Notes under the pieces: model-generated | The model's input: the letters and a program-made list of their open reading frames with translations, nothing else | The model's database searches: none | What the model was told of the DNA's origin: nothing | Part shown: piece after piece, positions 36,658-48,499 of the stretch | Layout: every line of letters begins with the position of its first letter | Numbering within the stretch: position 1 is the first letter of the stretch | NCBI RefSeq assembly: GCF_900496995.4 | Contig: NC_044005.1 | Location: 23,999,363-24,063,362 of the forward strand | Reading direction: 5' to 3' | Length of the DNA: 64,000 nucleotides | Source of the DNA: Aquila chrysaetos chrysaetos | Taxonomy: Eukaryota; Chordata; Aves; Accipitriformes; Accipitridae | Translations under genes and position numbers: made by a program

Positions 36658-36784
36658 TTAAAAGAAACACTGGAACAATCTATAGGTCAGTTAAGGAGCC
36701 AACGATTAACCCGAAACTCTGGAATGAGAAGTGCTTCTCTCTCAAGCTTATACCCTAGTGATCTGGATGGAGGAGGAGTGTCAG
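36658..36784 (+). CDS. CEP128: CEP128 coding exon 3 (residues 79-120 plus first base of 121)
   Basis: The exon follows a good acceptor TTTCTCTGCAG and ends TCAG|GTAAAA, 127 bases, leaving in phase 1. It encodes LKETLEQSIGQLRSQRLTRN followed by a serine-rich linker ending in PSDLDGGGVSG. This matches the human LEQSIDQLRSQRLLRNSG and SASDLDGGTGS regions closely. It marks the end of the first short helical segment and the start of a flexible serine-rich stretch. Confidence 0.95.
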
Positions 36785-37737
36785 GTAAAATACTTAAGGT
36801 GCTTGAGTATACTTAAATTGTGTCATATAGCTTTTGTATGGAAAGAGGAAATTAAGAAGAAAAATGTGTAAAGATAGTGGCATGAAGTCATCATTGATCA
36901 CTTCAAAGAAATTCAGTTTAGAAATTTTGGAGACCTGCATTAAGTTATACAGTTGTTTAATTGGTAAATTCTTGTAGCTTTCTGTTACATAGTCTTTTCT
37001 GCTGATATCCCGAGAGATCTAAATGAAACATTGATTCTTTCAGTACAGAAAATTCCTTGTCCACTTCATGAGTTGTAGGTACATACAAGTTAAAGCTAAA
37101 TCCAAAAGATATTGCAGCTTCTGAAGCTTGCTTCACAGCAAAAAGGAAAGTTAAATTTTAAATGCATGACATTATGGATGTGTGGATGAAATTATGTAAG
37201 GCTCAGCAGAAAAAGAAAAACTGGACCAATGTATAACCTACAGAAAAGTAGTTTCTTCTTGTATGTCTCTCTGCAAATTCATATTTTAGGAAAAGGTGTA
37301 TTTTGGAGGAGTATTCCTCCTAGAAGTACCATTTAATATATTTTAGTAGAAAGCTCTAAACTTTCATTTTTCTAATGTGAAAGCTGTGAAGTACTGTAGT
37401 TTGAAGCTATAATAGACCCGGGTGGAGGAAAAGCTGTTGCTTGGGCAAATAAAACTTGAGTCAAAAACTACCTATTCCTTGGAGGAACAAAGGAAACTTC
37501 TTTCTTACCCATCACACACGTATTCCAGACATATTTCAGTTGAAGAATAATCCTGGGAAGAGCTAAACAAGAAGTATGCCTGTGCATTTTATGTAACTTC
37601 AGTAGTTGTTTTGTCTGTAATGTGGCCTATAAGGATATTGGCAAGGTGAAACACACGTTTTTCATGAAGCAAAATGAAAAATTTCCCATACAAAGTTTTG
37701 CTTTCCTACTTATTTTTTTATCTCTTATCTCATAAAG
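36785..37737 (+). other. CEP128: CEP128 intron 4
   Basis: 953 bp, donor GTAAAA, acceptor CATAAAG with its pyrimidine-rich tract (TTTTTTTATCTCTTATCT) just upstream. No repeats or other features are recognised. Confidence 0.85.
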
Positions 37738-37859
37738 GGAACCGCCACTTCCTGCCTACTTCTCCTCTCAGGGATTATGGAGACTCACAGGGCAATAAAC
37801 ATCGAAGGTCTAGATCTGCAAGTGTTCGATTTGTCAATGAGGCAGATAATTTGGATCAG
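37738..37859 (+). CDS. CEP128: CEP128 coding exon 4 (rest of residue 121 to 161)
   Basis: 122 bases enter in phase 1 and exit in phase 0 at donor CAG|GTACAG. It encodes NRHFLPTSPLRDYGDSQGNK followed by a basic segment ending ASVRFVNEADNLDQ. Human CEP128 has HHFPPTSPLKDYGD and VRFVQETDD at these positions. The TSPLRDYG motif, in a serine/proline/arginine-rich linker before the main coiled coil, is a likely phosphorylation region (inference). The acceptor (ATAAAG|GG) is ordinary rather than strong. Confidence 0.94.
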
Positions 37860-40287
37860 GTACAGAGCACTAATGGGAGTTGCTTCCCCAAATAGGCAAT
37901 ATGTGGTCACCAGGCTCTTTGCTTTTACATCAAATGAGATTATTCTGATGATGCAGCTAAGAATGTTTCAGCTATGAAGTGTACTTTCAATGTTACGTGC
38001 CATTCTTCATTAGGCAGTCACTTATTGTATTTATCAGTGTCATGAAATTTCATGCAAATCTATCATTATAGAGAAAAAGATGGTAGTGATATCAAAAGGA
38101 ATGTATGAAAATTATCTCTGTACTTCTTAGGCCACGTATAAGAAAGAAAAATCATCTCTGAATATGTGATTAACATCCACCTACATGCTGAAATCCAGTG
38201 TGGCTATAAAGGGGATTGTTCTGCTTTAGTTAATGGCACAGGATGTTGGTGCTTTTGCTGTTTACTTCAGTGTAGCCTGGATTGATTTTGAGCCAGCTAG
38301 TTCTCCATCTTAATTCTAGGTCTGACCTGTGAGTGGGATAATTTGACCCTGTACATCAGGCAGATGATGCGAGGAGGAGAGGATGTGTATGGCACTGGTA
38401 ATTTTCATACCCCTCAACTTGTGTCTACTTGCAGACTCTTCAGAAAAAATGAATTAATTACTTTAATGGATAAGATTATAGGCTTTCTATATCTTACAGA
38501 TAGAGAGGAGATTTCAGTACCTGTTTTTGCTCTTTCAGAGTGGCTAGAGCTGCTTGAGTGAATCCCTTTGTGTGGACTAATTTGTCCAGGAGAAATGTAT
38601 TATGACTAATACTAAAGCACCTAATTGTAAGGTGTTCATGTTGACTTCATTAAATCAGTCTCAACTTGCAAATAATTAGTTTTAAACTTAACCACAATAC
38701 ATTCTCTCAGTTGACTTTTTGGGAAGTCTGAGTGCTACAGAAATTCCTAGACTTCTATTTAACCCTCTTTCATTGTCCTTTCAGTCTACTTCTTCCCCCA
38801 TTCCTTCCTCCCCCAAGGTTAGTGTGGAACATAATCCTTGGAAGGAAGTAATGTTACATGGAAATCTTTCCTCCTAAGCTTCCCAAAAGCTTAGAACTAT
38901 TTTAGACTACTAAATATTCTATAAATATCTTAGAAATTTTATTCAAGGGAGTTCCTCCAATGCATACAAAATTCCTAGTTTATATTAAGTATGTAAGCAA
39001 ATTGCTTTTTTTCCTGTTTTGATGGTAACTGCTCATTTATTCCTTATTCTTGTCTTTGAGTGAGTGAATATGGCTTTACTCAATCATTAACTATTTTGTA
39101 AGAAGAGTATAGTGCTTTGAGGAATGATGAACTAGAAGTAGTCACTGATCATGACCATAGATAGACATTGGGGCAGAGAGAAGGCAGTACTGCTTAACTA
39201 AAGCTGTGGCTTTTTCTGCTTTCTGTAACCACAGTCCCTTTATTCCCATTATGACTGCTGCTAGCTAAGGTAATTTTCCAGCTGAATGGGTTTTTGGCAC
39301 ATTTGAGTCTCTCTCCTTCTTAGGCTGATATGTTCTGAAAATATGTTGTGTTTTTCAAAGTCTCTTGTGTCAGGTTGTTATTTCTGGTTAGTCACACAGG
39401 GGAGATGGTAGTGCCTGTGTCTCAACGTTGAGGGCAGTCAGCTGGGCTATGGAAGATCCAGGTTTAAATCTTGGGCACAGAACAAGGGGTTATTATAAAC
39501 CAGGGTTTTTCATAATGATGGTCCTGGCCACTGAGCTGTGGACAGCGGTAGGTTGGATTACAGTTACTTTTTATCCCATGAATGATGGATAACCTATTAC
39601 TTTTTTTATTTGCTCCCTTAACAACTTTGACTATAAATTGGGGGCCTGCTGAATGGGGAAATGGGAGGTTTTACAGAGGAAAATAGATGTATGGTGGTTT
39701 TTTTTTTTTCCCAAGCTCTGAAAATAGCATTCTAGTAGAGTATGTAAAGTCTTGGGCAAGGTAAAATACCTTTCCTTAGTGCTTTAGTAGTTCCTGAATA
39801 AATCATAGTGTTCTGCTTGGTCACTTCCAGTTTCATATGCCATCTTTTTATAGTAATATATATAGCTGGGCAGAACTTTGTTTCACTTATACTGGCATTT
39901 ATTAGCAGGAAATTTGTCTTTCCTGACTTAACCTGTTCAGACCTTTCAACTTGTTTGCACTAGGTTAAAATGATGGTGCACTGTCAGGTAACCAAAATGA
40001 CCAAGCTCTGAACCATAGAAAAAAACCCATAGTTGGGAAACTTGGTTTAATAAATAACATACTGAAAATTAAACTTCAATGACCAAGTGTTGTGAAGGGT
40101 TGATTGAAATAGAAGCATGGAAGCCTCATCCACTCATCCAGGCTCATCTGCAATTCATGGAATTTTGTTACTTTGTAGGTTACTTTTATCTGCTTTATTT
40201 TATAAAGTGTGTATATATGTATTTTTGGAATATCACAGGAAAAAGGGTTCCTAAGCCTTGGCTTAATTTGTGTGCTTTGATTTACAG
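37860..40287 (+). other. CEP128: CEP128 intron 5
   Basis: 2,428 bp from GTACAG to TGATTTACAG. A possible degraded tRNA-derived SINE-like patch is at about 39390-39490 (a B-box-like GGTTTAAATC). Otherwise unassigned AT-rich DNA. Confidence 0.8.
39390..39490 (+). repeat. Possible old tRNA-derived SINE fragment
   Basis: 'atggaagatccaggtttaaa' followed by 'tcttgggcac' resembles the region around a Pol III B box (GGTTCGAATCC) in MIR-like or other tRNA-derived SINEs. The A-box region is not convincing. This may be chance. Confidence 0.25.
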
Positions 40288-40379
40288 CTGCATTCTTTCC
40301 ACCAGTCTCTTCGAGATCTCAGTAGTGAACAAGTTCGCCTAGGAGACGACATCAGTCGGGAGCTTTCAAGAAGAAATCG
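40288..40379 (+). CDS. CEP128: CEP128 coding exon 5 (residues 162-191 plus two bases of 192)
   Basis: 92 bases between TTTACAG and CG|GTATAA, entering in phase 0 and leaving in phase 2. It encodes HQSLRDLSSEQVRLGDD followed by ISRELSRRNR. Human has HQSLRDLSSEQIRLGDD and NRELSRRSR, so this is the most strongly conserved exon in the window and secures the gene identity. It begins the long coiled-coil domain, with leucine-rich heptad spacing. Confidence 0.97.
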
Positions 40380-41140
40380 GTATAAACAGAATATAACTCC
40401 ATGTGAAGAATAGCATGGAAAATAATTGTTATGCTTTTAAATAATTCTTAAACTCCTTTGTTCTTTTGTATTTAAAAAAAATAATTTTGGGGAGAGTGGG
40501 GGATTGCACAATGTGTAGATGAAAGCAGTGTTATGAACTGCTTATTCCATGTCATCTAGTGCAGTATTTATAAATGTAAATAACACCTATCAGTTCTGAT
40601 ATGTGTAGTGTATGTGGCTTTCCGCCCCCCCCCCCCCCCCCGCCCCTTTTTTTTATATATGGACAAACCAACAAGAACTTGGGAATTTCTTTTATTACAA
40701 CTTTGCTCCTTATTTGTTTTTGGTACTGGAGTCTCTTGAGGGCAAGCTCTCATGCAAGCCATAATGTTTTTTTAAAGTACATACTGTCTCAACATATGGT
40801 GCTTTGTCTAATAGCAATAACAGGAATTAGTCTGCTAATTCCTAGTAGGAACTAGTACTGTTCAAAAGGACTGTGTAGAAGTGTTCGTAATTTTGTACTT
40901 GTTGACCTGATACCTAGCCTTTCAAACTAGATGCTCTGTTATGTTCACTTGAGGAATGGAAATGCTTTTTATCATGAATTTTCCACTTGAGGCTGGTCTC
41001 TAATTATGCTAGCAATTTAAAGGCTGTAGAACAAATTGAAGTAGCATAAAAATCCAGAAGATTACTGCTGTTTAAAATTATCACAGTCGATATTTAGTTT
41101 TTGTACTGTAGAATATTCTTACCTATATTTTTCTATGAAG
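40380..41140 (+). other. CEP128: CEP128 intron 6
   Basis: 761 bp. It contains a run of 17 C at 40625-40641 followed by G, CCCC and T8, a likely length-variable and hard-to-sequence tract. Nothing else is recognised. Confidence 0.85.
40625..40653. repeat. Poly-C / poly-T homopolymer tract
   Basis: C17 is followed by G, CCCC and T8. In single-stranded form such a C-run may fold as an i-motif, with its complement as a G-quadruplex. The length may be inaccurate in the assembly. Confidence 0.9.
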
Positions 41141-41213
41141 GACTGATGCTGAATTAAGAAAGACTCTAGAAGAGTTGTCTGAAAAGCTCACTGAGTCCCA
41201 AAGACAAGAAACG
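41141..41213 (+). CDS. CEP128: CEP128 coding exon 6 (end of residue 192 to 216)
   Basis: 73 bases from acceptor TTCTATGAAG to donor ACG|GTGAGT, completing an Arg codon and ending in phase 0. It encodes TDAELRKTLEELSEKLTESQ and then RQET. Human reads SDAETKRALEELTEKLNEAQKQE here. It lies within the coiled coil. Splicing to the next coding exon at 52105 keeps the frame (RQET-VSERVERR, human KQEVVSDRVERR). Confidence 0.95.
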
Positions 41214-41636
41214 GTGAGTGTGACTAATGTGAAAGGATGATGTATATTTAGTATTCTAAGCAGGATGTGGACTTCTAGTTTAATGCGTGTGTTGGTAATC
41301 AGTACCACATTTTAGTACGTATATCTGAACATGCTCTTATCTAGGCTACTGTAGGTTGTTATGATGTTACCCTTCCATAATGAAATCAGCAAGACAAATT
41401 TTATACTTCAGGTACTTCTTTAAAGTAAAAGTGACTGTTTTACAAGTGTGTATGTAGTGATTTTTTCTGTTACAAAATTCATGGTCTTGGAGAAAGCTGC
41501 TTTTTAACTTTGAACATCAGTTTGAATGCTATCATACTTGTTGAAGATACCTTTTGAAAAGTACAAGCTTTCCCATGTTATGATGATCAATAATATTGTT
41601 TCCTCTTCCTCCCCCGTCCCTCCCTGTCCTTTTCAG

Positions 41637-41714
41637 TCCTTATCATCTGTGCAGCGTAACAGGAGAAATCTCTTTGGGCTGCACTCTCCTCTAAAGGCTT
41701 TGCGACAAATGTAA
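41637..41714 (+). other. CEP128: Candidate alternative terminal exon of CEP128 (unproven)
   Basis: A strong acceptor (long pyrimidine tract TCCTCTTCCTCCCCCGTCCC and more, then TTTTCAG at 41630-41636) precedes an open frame that is in phase with the preceding exon. It would add SLSSVQRNRRNLFGLHSPLK and then ALRQM before a TAA at 41712-41714. Use of it would give a 241-residue short form with only the start of the coiled coil. I see no AATAAA nearby downstream and no donor of quality, and I know of no human counterpart. It may be a chance acceptor. Confidence 0.25.
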
Positions 41715-42779
41715 CAAAGGAGGCAGGACAGCCATGATAGTCTCTTCTTTTTTACTTCCTGTATCTGCTGGGAGTAGACTAACTGCAGTCTATATCTCTT
41801 AAATATAAAAGAGATCTGCTGTTGAGGTGGAAGTCACAGTGTATTGCTGGAGGAACAAAAGAAGTTGTTAAGAGGTGAAAATTCTGTGGGTAGTTCTCGA
41901 CGTATAAGGCTTGAGTGTATGCTTTATGTAAATATTAGTATGGTATCAGTAGCAATGCTGACTTTTCAGAGCAAGTGTTGTGTGTCCTTATTTTCCCATA
42001 GGTGATTCACCTTGCCCTAAAATTGCATGAATTGGTAGTAAATGCTCTGTCAAGAGCTTTAGTGATGTGTTTGTCACTGATAACAATATTGTTGGCACCG
42101 ATCACCTGTTGGCACCAGCAGACTTAATAGTTGTACTTGTGTAAGTTCCTGACTCTACATGAAGTTGGACAGGGATTCAGGAGACTCTAATCTATCAGTA
42201 CCAGTTGTATGCTTGATATGATAGAATCTATCAGTGGAGGAAGACTTGCATTGTTGGCCTTCCTAGAAAAATGTAACAGGCTATCTGTGTTAGAATGTTA
42301 GCTCTGCTTTCTCCTAATAGCCTGGTAAGATAAAATAAGTTTATCTGATAAAGAATTCTTGATACTTGCAAAACTCTGTGTTTTTCTTGTTGTGTCCTTC
42401 TTATCAGTATACTTATTCTTTTTCTCTTTCATGTACCAGAAAATGAGCAAACTCAGTAAGTTTTAACCAAGGTCATTCTCAAGAAAATAGCTGCTACAGC
42501 TGGCTACCCTACAACTGTTCAATCGAACGGGAGAAACCTTCTTCCTCAATCCTCTGGAATGCTGGCAGCCACTGTCTTTTCATTAATGAAAGAAATAACT
42601 AACTCTTTGTGACCTCCTATAGTAGGATTTCAAGATTTGAAATTGAATGTTACAACTTTTGACCTGAGAGAAGCAAAAAAAGAGACATGTGAAGTGTAAC
42701 AAGGAAGCTTTCTGTAGTTTGTTAATGGTAAGGGGAATACCAGAAGAGTCTCTTAGTTGAGAGAGAACATTATCATCCA

Positions 42780-43220
42780 ATAAAGCTATGAAAGCTGAAG
42801 TGTTTAATGACATTCTTTTAGTGAAGACACAAATGCTCCAGTAAGCTGCAGTGAGGTGGTTTTCATGTGTAGGACTAGTAAGACTTCAGCTGGAATATTC
42901 TGCTCATTGCTGCTTATTATCTTAGGAAGAACATTGGCCAAATGGAGAGAAGACCAGAAAGAGTAGAGGGAAAAAAAGAAAAGGGGGAAAAAATAAAAAA
43001 GGCCACTCATTCAAAGACTTCCTTGAAAGTTTAAAACAACTGCTGGGGTTCAATTTGCAGAAGAAATATGTAGTTAGGAAAGATCTAGCCATGTATGATG
43101 AATGGTCAAGCAGTGGATGTTTAGTGAACGATATTAGAATAGAAAGGCATCTAATGATAATTCTGCACAATACTAGTCTAATCACTTGTGGCTTGGGAGC
43201 TGCTTGGTCTGGAATTGATC
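42780..43220 (+). mobile_element. Possible diverged CR1 LINE fragment
   Basis: 'agtaagacttcagctggaat' followed by 'attctgctcattgctgctta', and 'acttccttgaaagtttaaaa' further on, resemble CR1 3' sequence ('agacttcagctggaatactgtgtccag...'). The homology is weak and the ends are uncertain. Confidence 0.4.
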
Positions 43221-46149
43221 TCTGAACTTTCTGTACTTAGTAAGCCCTCTGTGGATTTCTTTTCTGGAACTTGTCCAGTCTTTGTTATAACTTGCATATC
43301 TTTTATCATCTTACTTGTCCTATAGCAAGGAGTTCTCCAGATAGATTATGTATTGTGAGAGGAGCTGCCACTTTTGTGGTGGTTTGTTTTTATTGGTTAT
43401 TTTGTGTATGTGTGTGTGTTTGGTATGTTTTGGTTGGAGTGTTTGTTTTGGTTTATTGTTGTTGACTTTTTTGTTATTGTTGTAGGGGTTTTTTTTAATC
43501 TAGCTGCTTTTTCATCCCTAATTTTCAGTGGAGGAGTTTGTTCAGTTTCTTCAGAGACCTTTCAGAGGATTCCCTTTCTCTTCAGGCTGAGGAATTCTGA
43601 CATGCTTAATCACTCATTGTATCCAGGCAATTCCACACCATGAAGAAGCCTAGCGGTAGCAACATTCTGCACTGCTTCTTTACCTGTGCTCTCATACTAG
43701 GTGTGCATCCTTTGCCCTTGTTCAAAACCTAATGATCTACTGTTACGCTGATGCGGCTGGCAGAATGGGTGAGATGAGGTATATGCAAAAGAGGGGAATT
43801 TAGTATGGATATTAAGCATAAAAATAACTCTAATGGTGGGCATAGCAAAGCATGAGATTAGAGTGCGTGTAGAAATTGTAGTCTGTTATTGTAGATTTTT
43901 GAGATCCTTTAGTACCTGTCTGTGTTTAGGAATTCTTCTGAGATTATTTAATTCAGAATTGATTTCTCACTGGTGAAAGTGAGTTGGGTAGGGGGAAATA
44001 CTTTTTCCTCACAATTTCCTTGTGCAGGAACTTTTTTATCACTTCGCTTTGGAGTGTTTGTTTATCATCTCCAGCAGTGCCATCCTTGTATTTGTATTCT
44101 ACTGTATGGTTCTTGGTGATAAATTGTCAACTTGAAGTCTTGATAATTTGACAGGATGAGTTCATGGTAGAAACATTCTTTTCAGTTCAGTGTCCTTAAG
44201 TCTTTATTTCTGTAGGGACATACATCTAAATTCTTAAAGCTGTACTGTTCAGTGTATTTAGTGCTGTTTGAAAATTGCCTGTATATAGATGTGTGGTGAT
44301 AAAGGTCTAGTCAATACAGTTCTTCTGAGTCACTAGTTTAGGATTTATTTTTATTAGAGGTTACAATTCTTAGAGCCTTTTTGATGCTGAGTCTGAATAA
44401 TTTTTTAAGAGGCACACAGCACAATCAATGCACATTAATTTTACCTTTAAAGGGAGCCTTTTCCACCCCAGTATAAAAAACCGGAGGACATCTGAGGTGA
44501 TGACACAGGCATAGTTGGATGGCTGTTTCAAATCAAGAACTCTCAATGTCCTTGTACTTGAAAATCTACATGTGGTTTTGTATAAAGACTGCAGGTTCTA
44601 CAACTCTCTATATCAAAATCTGTTATCTTATCCAGACATTTTGTGAGATTCCTTTTTTCTTGGAAAGAGTTTGGATATTTGCTAGAGGAATGTCCATACA
44701 GACCTATAAACAATTAGAAAGAATGTTTACTTTACTTACTTTATGGTTATATAAGATAGCCCACTTGGATATTTTGTTGCAATCTCCTGGTATAGAAGCA
44801 CGTCCCAAATAGCACAAGAAGCTGATCTTTATGCATAAAAAGCAACTGCACTGAAGCACAGATTTGTTCAAATTAAGTAGATGCTTAATTGAGATGGTGC
44901 CATTAGAATGTTAGTATAGGCTGTGTCTGTGGAAAAAGACAGCAATGTCAGGTGAAAAAGGTCTCACATGGAGTTAATGTGGTTATGATATCTCAGAGAG
45001 CCAGGATTATTGTCAGATAAGGAGCTGTCCTTCAGAAGATCCAATATAGGGATTTTTGGCTCTGCACAGGTGACTTGTAAAATGTATGTTGCACATGATG
45101 ATTTCCCATGAGGGAAAAGTTTAACAATATTTAAAGTGACATCTGTGAAAGAAATTTGCTATTTTTGTGATTTTAATACTTCTGTTTCAAGTCTGCATTG
45201 ATGATAAGATAGGTCATAACAAGAAAGGCAACAGAAATCTGTTGAAATAGATTTCAGTCAGCAGGACTTGTGCACTAGAAATAACAGTGGAAGGCTGAAA
45301 AACAGGAGAGAAATTCAAGAAGTAGGATGCTGCTTTTTGTAGATTAAGCACTCAGCATCTTCCACAAGATTATATTTAGCTGCATGACTTAAATGTCACC
45401 CTGGTTTTAAACAGGACATTCTATTCTTTGTGTTTAATTGGTGGTAGAGGATCTTTTTGATAGCCTAATCTATTTTCATAGCTTTTGCTGCTACCTGAAA
45501 GCGTTACGCAGAGACACAGCTCTTAGTGTTGTGATTATTGTTCAGGTAGTCTGTGTTGCTAAAAATGCATCCTTGAAATCACATTCTAATATGTTGTGAA
45601 TGCAATAATTTAGTGCTAACATTTCATGTCGTTATGTAGAACCTCCATATTCTTTGTACTGTTCTTCAGTGAATCACTTGTCTACACTAAGGCTTTTGAT
45701 AAGATCCAGAGGAGAAGATACATACTCTTATGGTAGAAATGTTGTCCTGAGTCAGGGTTATTTGAGATGAAGGAAGAGAAGTGAGTTTTAGAGTTTCTTC
45801 TGCATGTACTAATTAATGAGTTAACACTTAACTGCTTCTAATTTTTTTTTTTTGTACCCCTATTGTTGTGTGTCACAGGCTCTGTGACAAACCAAGGAAG
45901 GCCAGAGAGGCTACAAAAACAAGGACCATAAATCTTGTGGGAGATAATGTCTACACTAGTGTAGACTGGGTAAATGTTATATTGGAGGAACTATGTTTTT
46001 AGGTGGTTCATTAACTGCTTTGTGGAGCAAATAAGCAGACGTGTTCCAGAAGAAAAAAACCCAGTTGTTCATTATAAACAAGTGTCCTGTGCATGGCTTT
46101 TAATCTGTGAAATACTCACCTTGTAACAATGACCAGAACAAACTTATAT

Positions 46150-46850
46150 TTGGCATCCCTACTGGAGCAAAAAAGTTAAAACTCTTAGAATAATGTTTGG
46201 TTTCTAAAAGAAAATTGCACAAAAATAATGACATCTCTTAGGAAAGTGTTGGGGAATGAAGACAGTAGAATATTTCCAGACAATGTGGAAGTGATGTGAA
46301 TACACTACAGTAATGACTTCAAATAAATCCATTAAAAGGTACGAGGGAGGTCAAAAGATAGCTGATGTAATGACACAAAGTAAAAAGGAGTCCTTCCAAA
46401 AGTTATAGCCAAATGAGAGAACTAGAAAGGTTAGATAAACTTCAACAGTTAAATATAAAAATGCAGTAAGGCAAATTTTAAAAAAAGTTGGCAAAAAGGT
46501 TGCAAAGTTATATGCACTGATAAACCCTGTTTAATGCCATAGTATCACTAGGTAAAAAGATGATCAAACTAGAAAGAATGTTTAGGGGAGGTAACGTTTG
46601 TGGAGAGTATGGGAGAAAGAACGTATTAGGTTTTTTGCATCTGTCTTGACCAAGGAGTCTGTTGGCAGGTTCCAACATAGAAATACATCAGAAGATTGGC
46701 CTCAGATTTGGAGGGACCTGTGTTGGGACTTCAGCTATTCCATAGCATAAATGACCAATAATTTGGAAAATGTAGTGATAAGCGACCCAGGTTGTGATAG
46801 TGTGATGATACTAAATTTTCCAAAATGGAAGAAGGTAAGTTTACTGCACT
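46150..46850 (+). mobile_element. CR1 LINE relic
   Basis: 'ttttgcatctgtcttgacca' (CR1 'tttgcatctgtcttcactg') is followed by 'gggacctgtgttgggacttc', 'cataaatgaccaataatttg' and 'gatgatactaaattttccaa', the reverse-transcriptase segment around the YADD-coding motif. Order and orientation are kept, but many changes break the frame. Confidence 0.65.
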
Positions 46851-47248
46851 CTGGGAAGTCTTATTGCTAAACATTGCTAGGACATGAATGTGACATAGCA
46901 GTTTTTCCAGAGGATGTAGGGGAAGCCACAAGTGATGGTATTTGGTTCTTTTGTGCTGTTGCAAGGTGCAACATAATAAGGCCTAATCTGCTATGGACTT
47001 GCGTGCTCTCTGCCTTCTTTCCCAGTCTCCTCCCTTACCACTTGAATGCTTTTGTGTTTGTGTCACCCTACAAAAACTTGTATTGTATTCTGGTTATCTA
47101 AATCCTTGTACAAGAACTTTCATGTTCTTCCCATATTATGCCTCCTCACCATGATACACCTCCAAAGTTCCATGACACTTTGCATCATTCTGACTTCACT
47201 GCTAACTTTATTTTCTTATACTTCCAACATAATTTTTTTTTTAGAATG

Positions 47249-47826
47249 TGTCCTGGTTTCAGCTGGGATAGAGTTAATTGTCTTCCTAGTAGCTGGTATA
47301 GTGCTGTGTTTTTGAGTTAGGTATGAGAAGAATGTTGATAACACTGATGTTTTCAGTTGTTGCTAAGTAGTGTTTAGTCTAAAGACAAGGATTTTTCAGC
47401 TTTTCCTGCCCAGCCAGCGAGAAAGCTGGAGAGGCACAAGAAGTTGGGAGGGGACACAGCCAGGGCAGCTGACCCAAACTGGCCAATGGGGTATTCCATA
47501 CCATGTGACATCATGTCCAGTATATAAACTTGGGGGGGGGGCGGGATTGCTGCTCGGGGATTAACTGGGTGTCGATTGGCGGGTGGTGAGCAATCATACT
47601 GTGCATCATTTGTATATTCCAATCCTTTTATTATTACTGTTGTCGTTTTATTAGTGTTATCATTATAATTATTAGTTTCTTCTTTTCTGTTCTATTAAAC
47701 TGTTCTTATCTCAACCCACGAGCTTTACTTCTTTTCCTGATTTTCTCCCCCATCCCACTGGGTGGTGGGGGAAGTGAGTGAGCGGCTGCGTGGTGCTTAG
47801 TTGCTGGTTGGGCTTAAACCACAACA
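47249..47826 (+). mobile_element. Solo LTR (TGTCCTGGTTT family), plus strand
   Basis: It runs from TGTCCTGGTTTCAGCTGGGA to GGGCTTAAACCACAACA, 578 bp, flanked by GAATG (47244-47248) and GAGTG (47827-47831), a 5-bp duplication with one difference. Regulatory parts are intact: CCAAT at 47483-47487, CRE-like TGACATCA at 47506-47513, TATATAAA at 47521-47528 and ATTAAA at 47694-47699. An internal G/C stretch lies near 47534-47545. It is the same family as 25473-26023 in the opposite orientation. No viral genes remain. Confidence 0.9.
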
Positions 47827-48499
47827 GAGTGCTAAATAAGCTAATACTTAATTTCAGACTAAATGCATGTACTTTGCTGACAGCCAAAACAAAGGAATAA
47901 AGGCTGAGTTCTCCTTGTTTCCCTAAATGGGGTATTTATGAGATCACCTCTGTCTAGAATCTTATTTTCTTGAAACCCCTCACAAAGCCTAAATATGTTT
48001 GACAGCTCTGTACCCCTGAACATTTGAATCTATTGGCCAATTTCAGCTGAGTTATGGGGATGCTAAGGAATGAGGACCACAAATGAGAGACCATAATCTC
48101 ATAAGTATTGTTCTTTATAAAGTAGGCTAAAAGTAGTGTTTATGAGGCTGCCTTTGTTTAATCTTCTTTTTCAGGATTAGTGCTAATTTAATGTTTCATA
48201 GAAAGTATTTGTCTACCAGAAAATACTTCTCCTTCTGAAGAAATGTTAACCAATGTGGTACCTATTCCTTTATCCTAAACCAACTTTCTTTAACTAATAG
48301 TCAACTGTTCTGTATGCCAAGCTCTATCTTACCAAAAAAGTCGACAAAAATTTGATGGAAAAAATGATTGCTTTAACGAGTCAGTTTGCTCATAGTCTAA
48401 GATTTGTTCTTTATTTACTATGTCTTTTGTTATTTCATACATATTTGGAATAGATTGTGAGGTTGCAAATTTTTTATTTATGAAATGACATTACATGCA

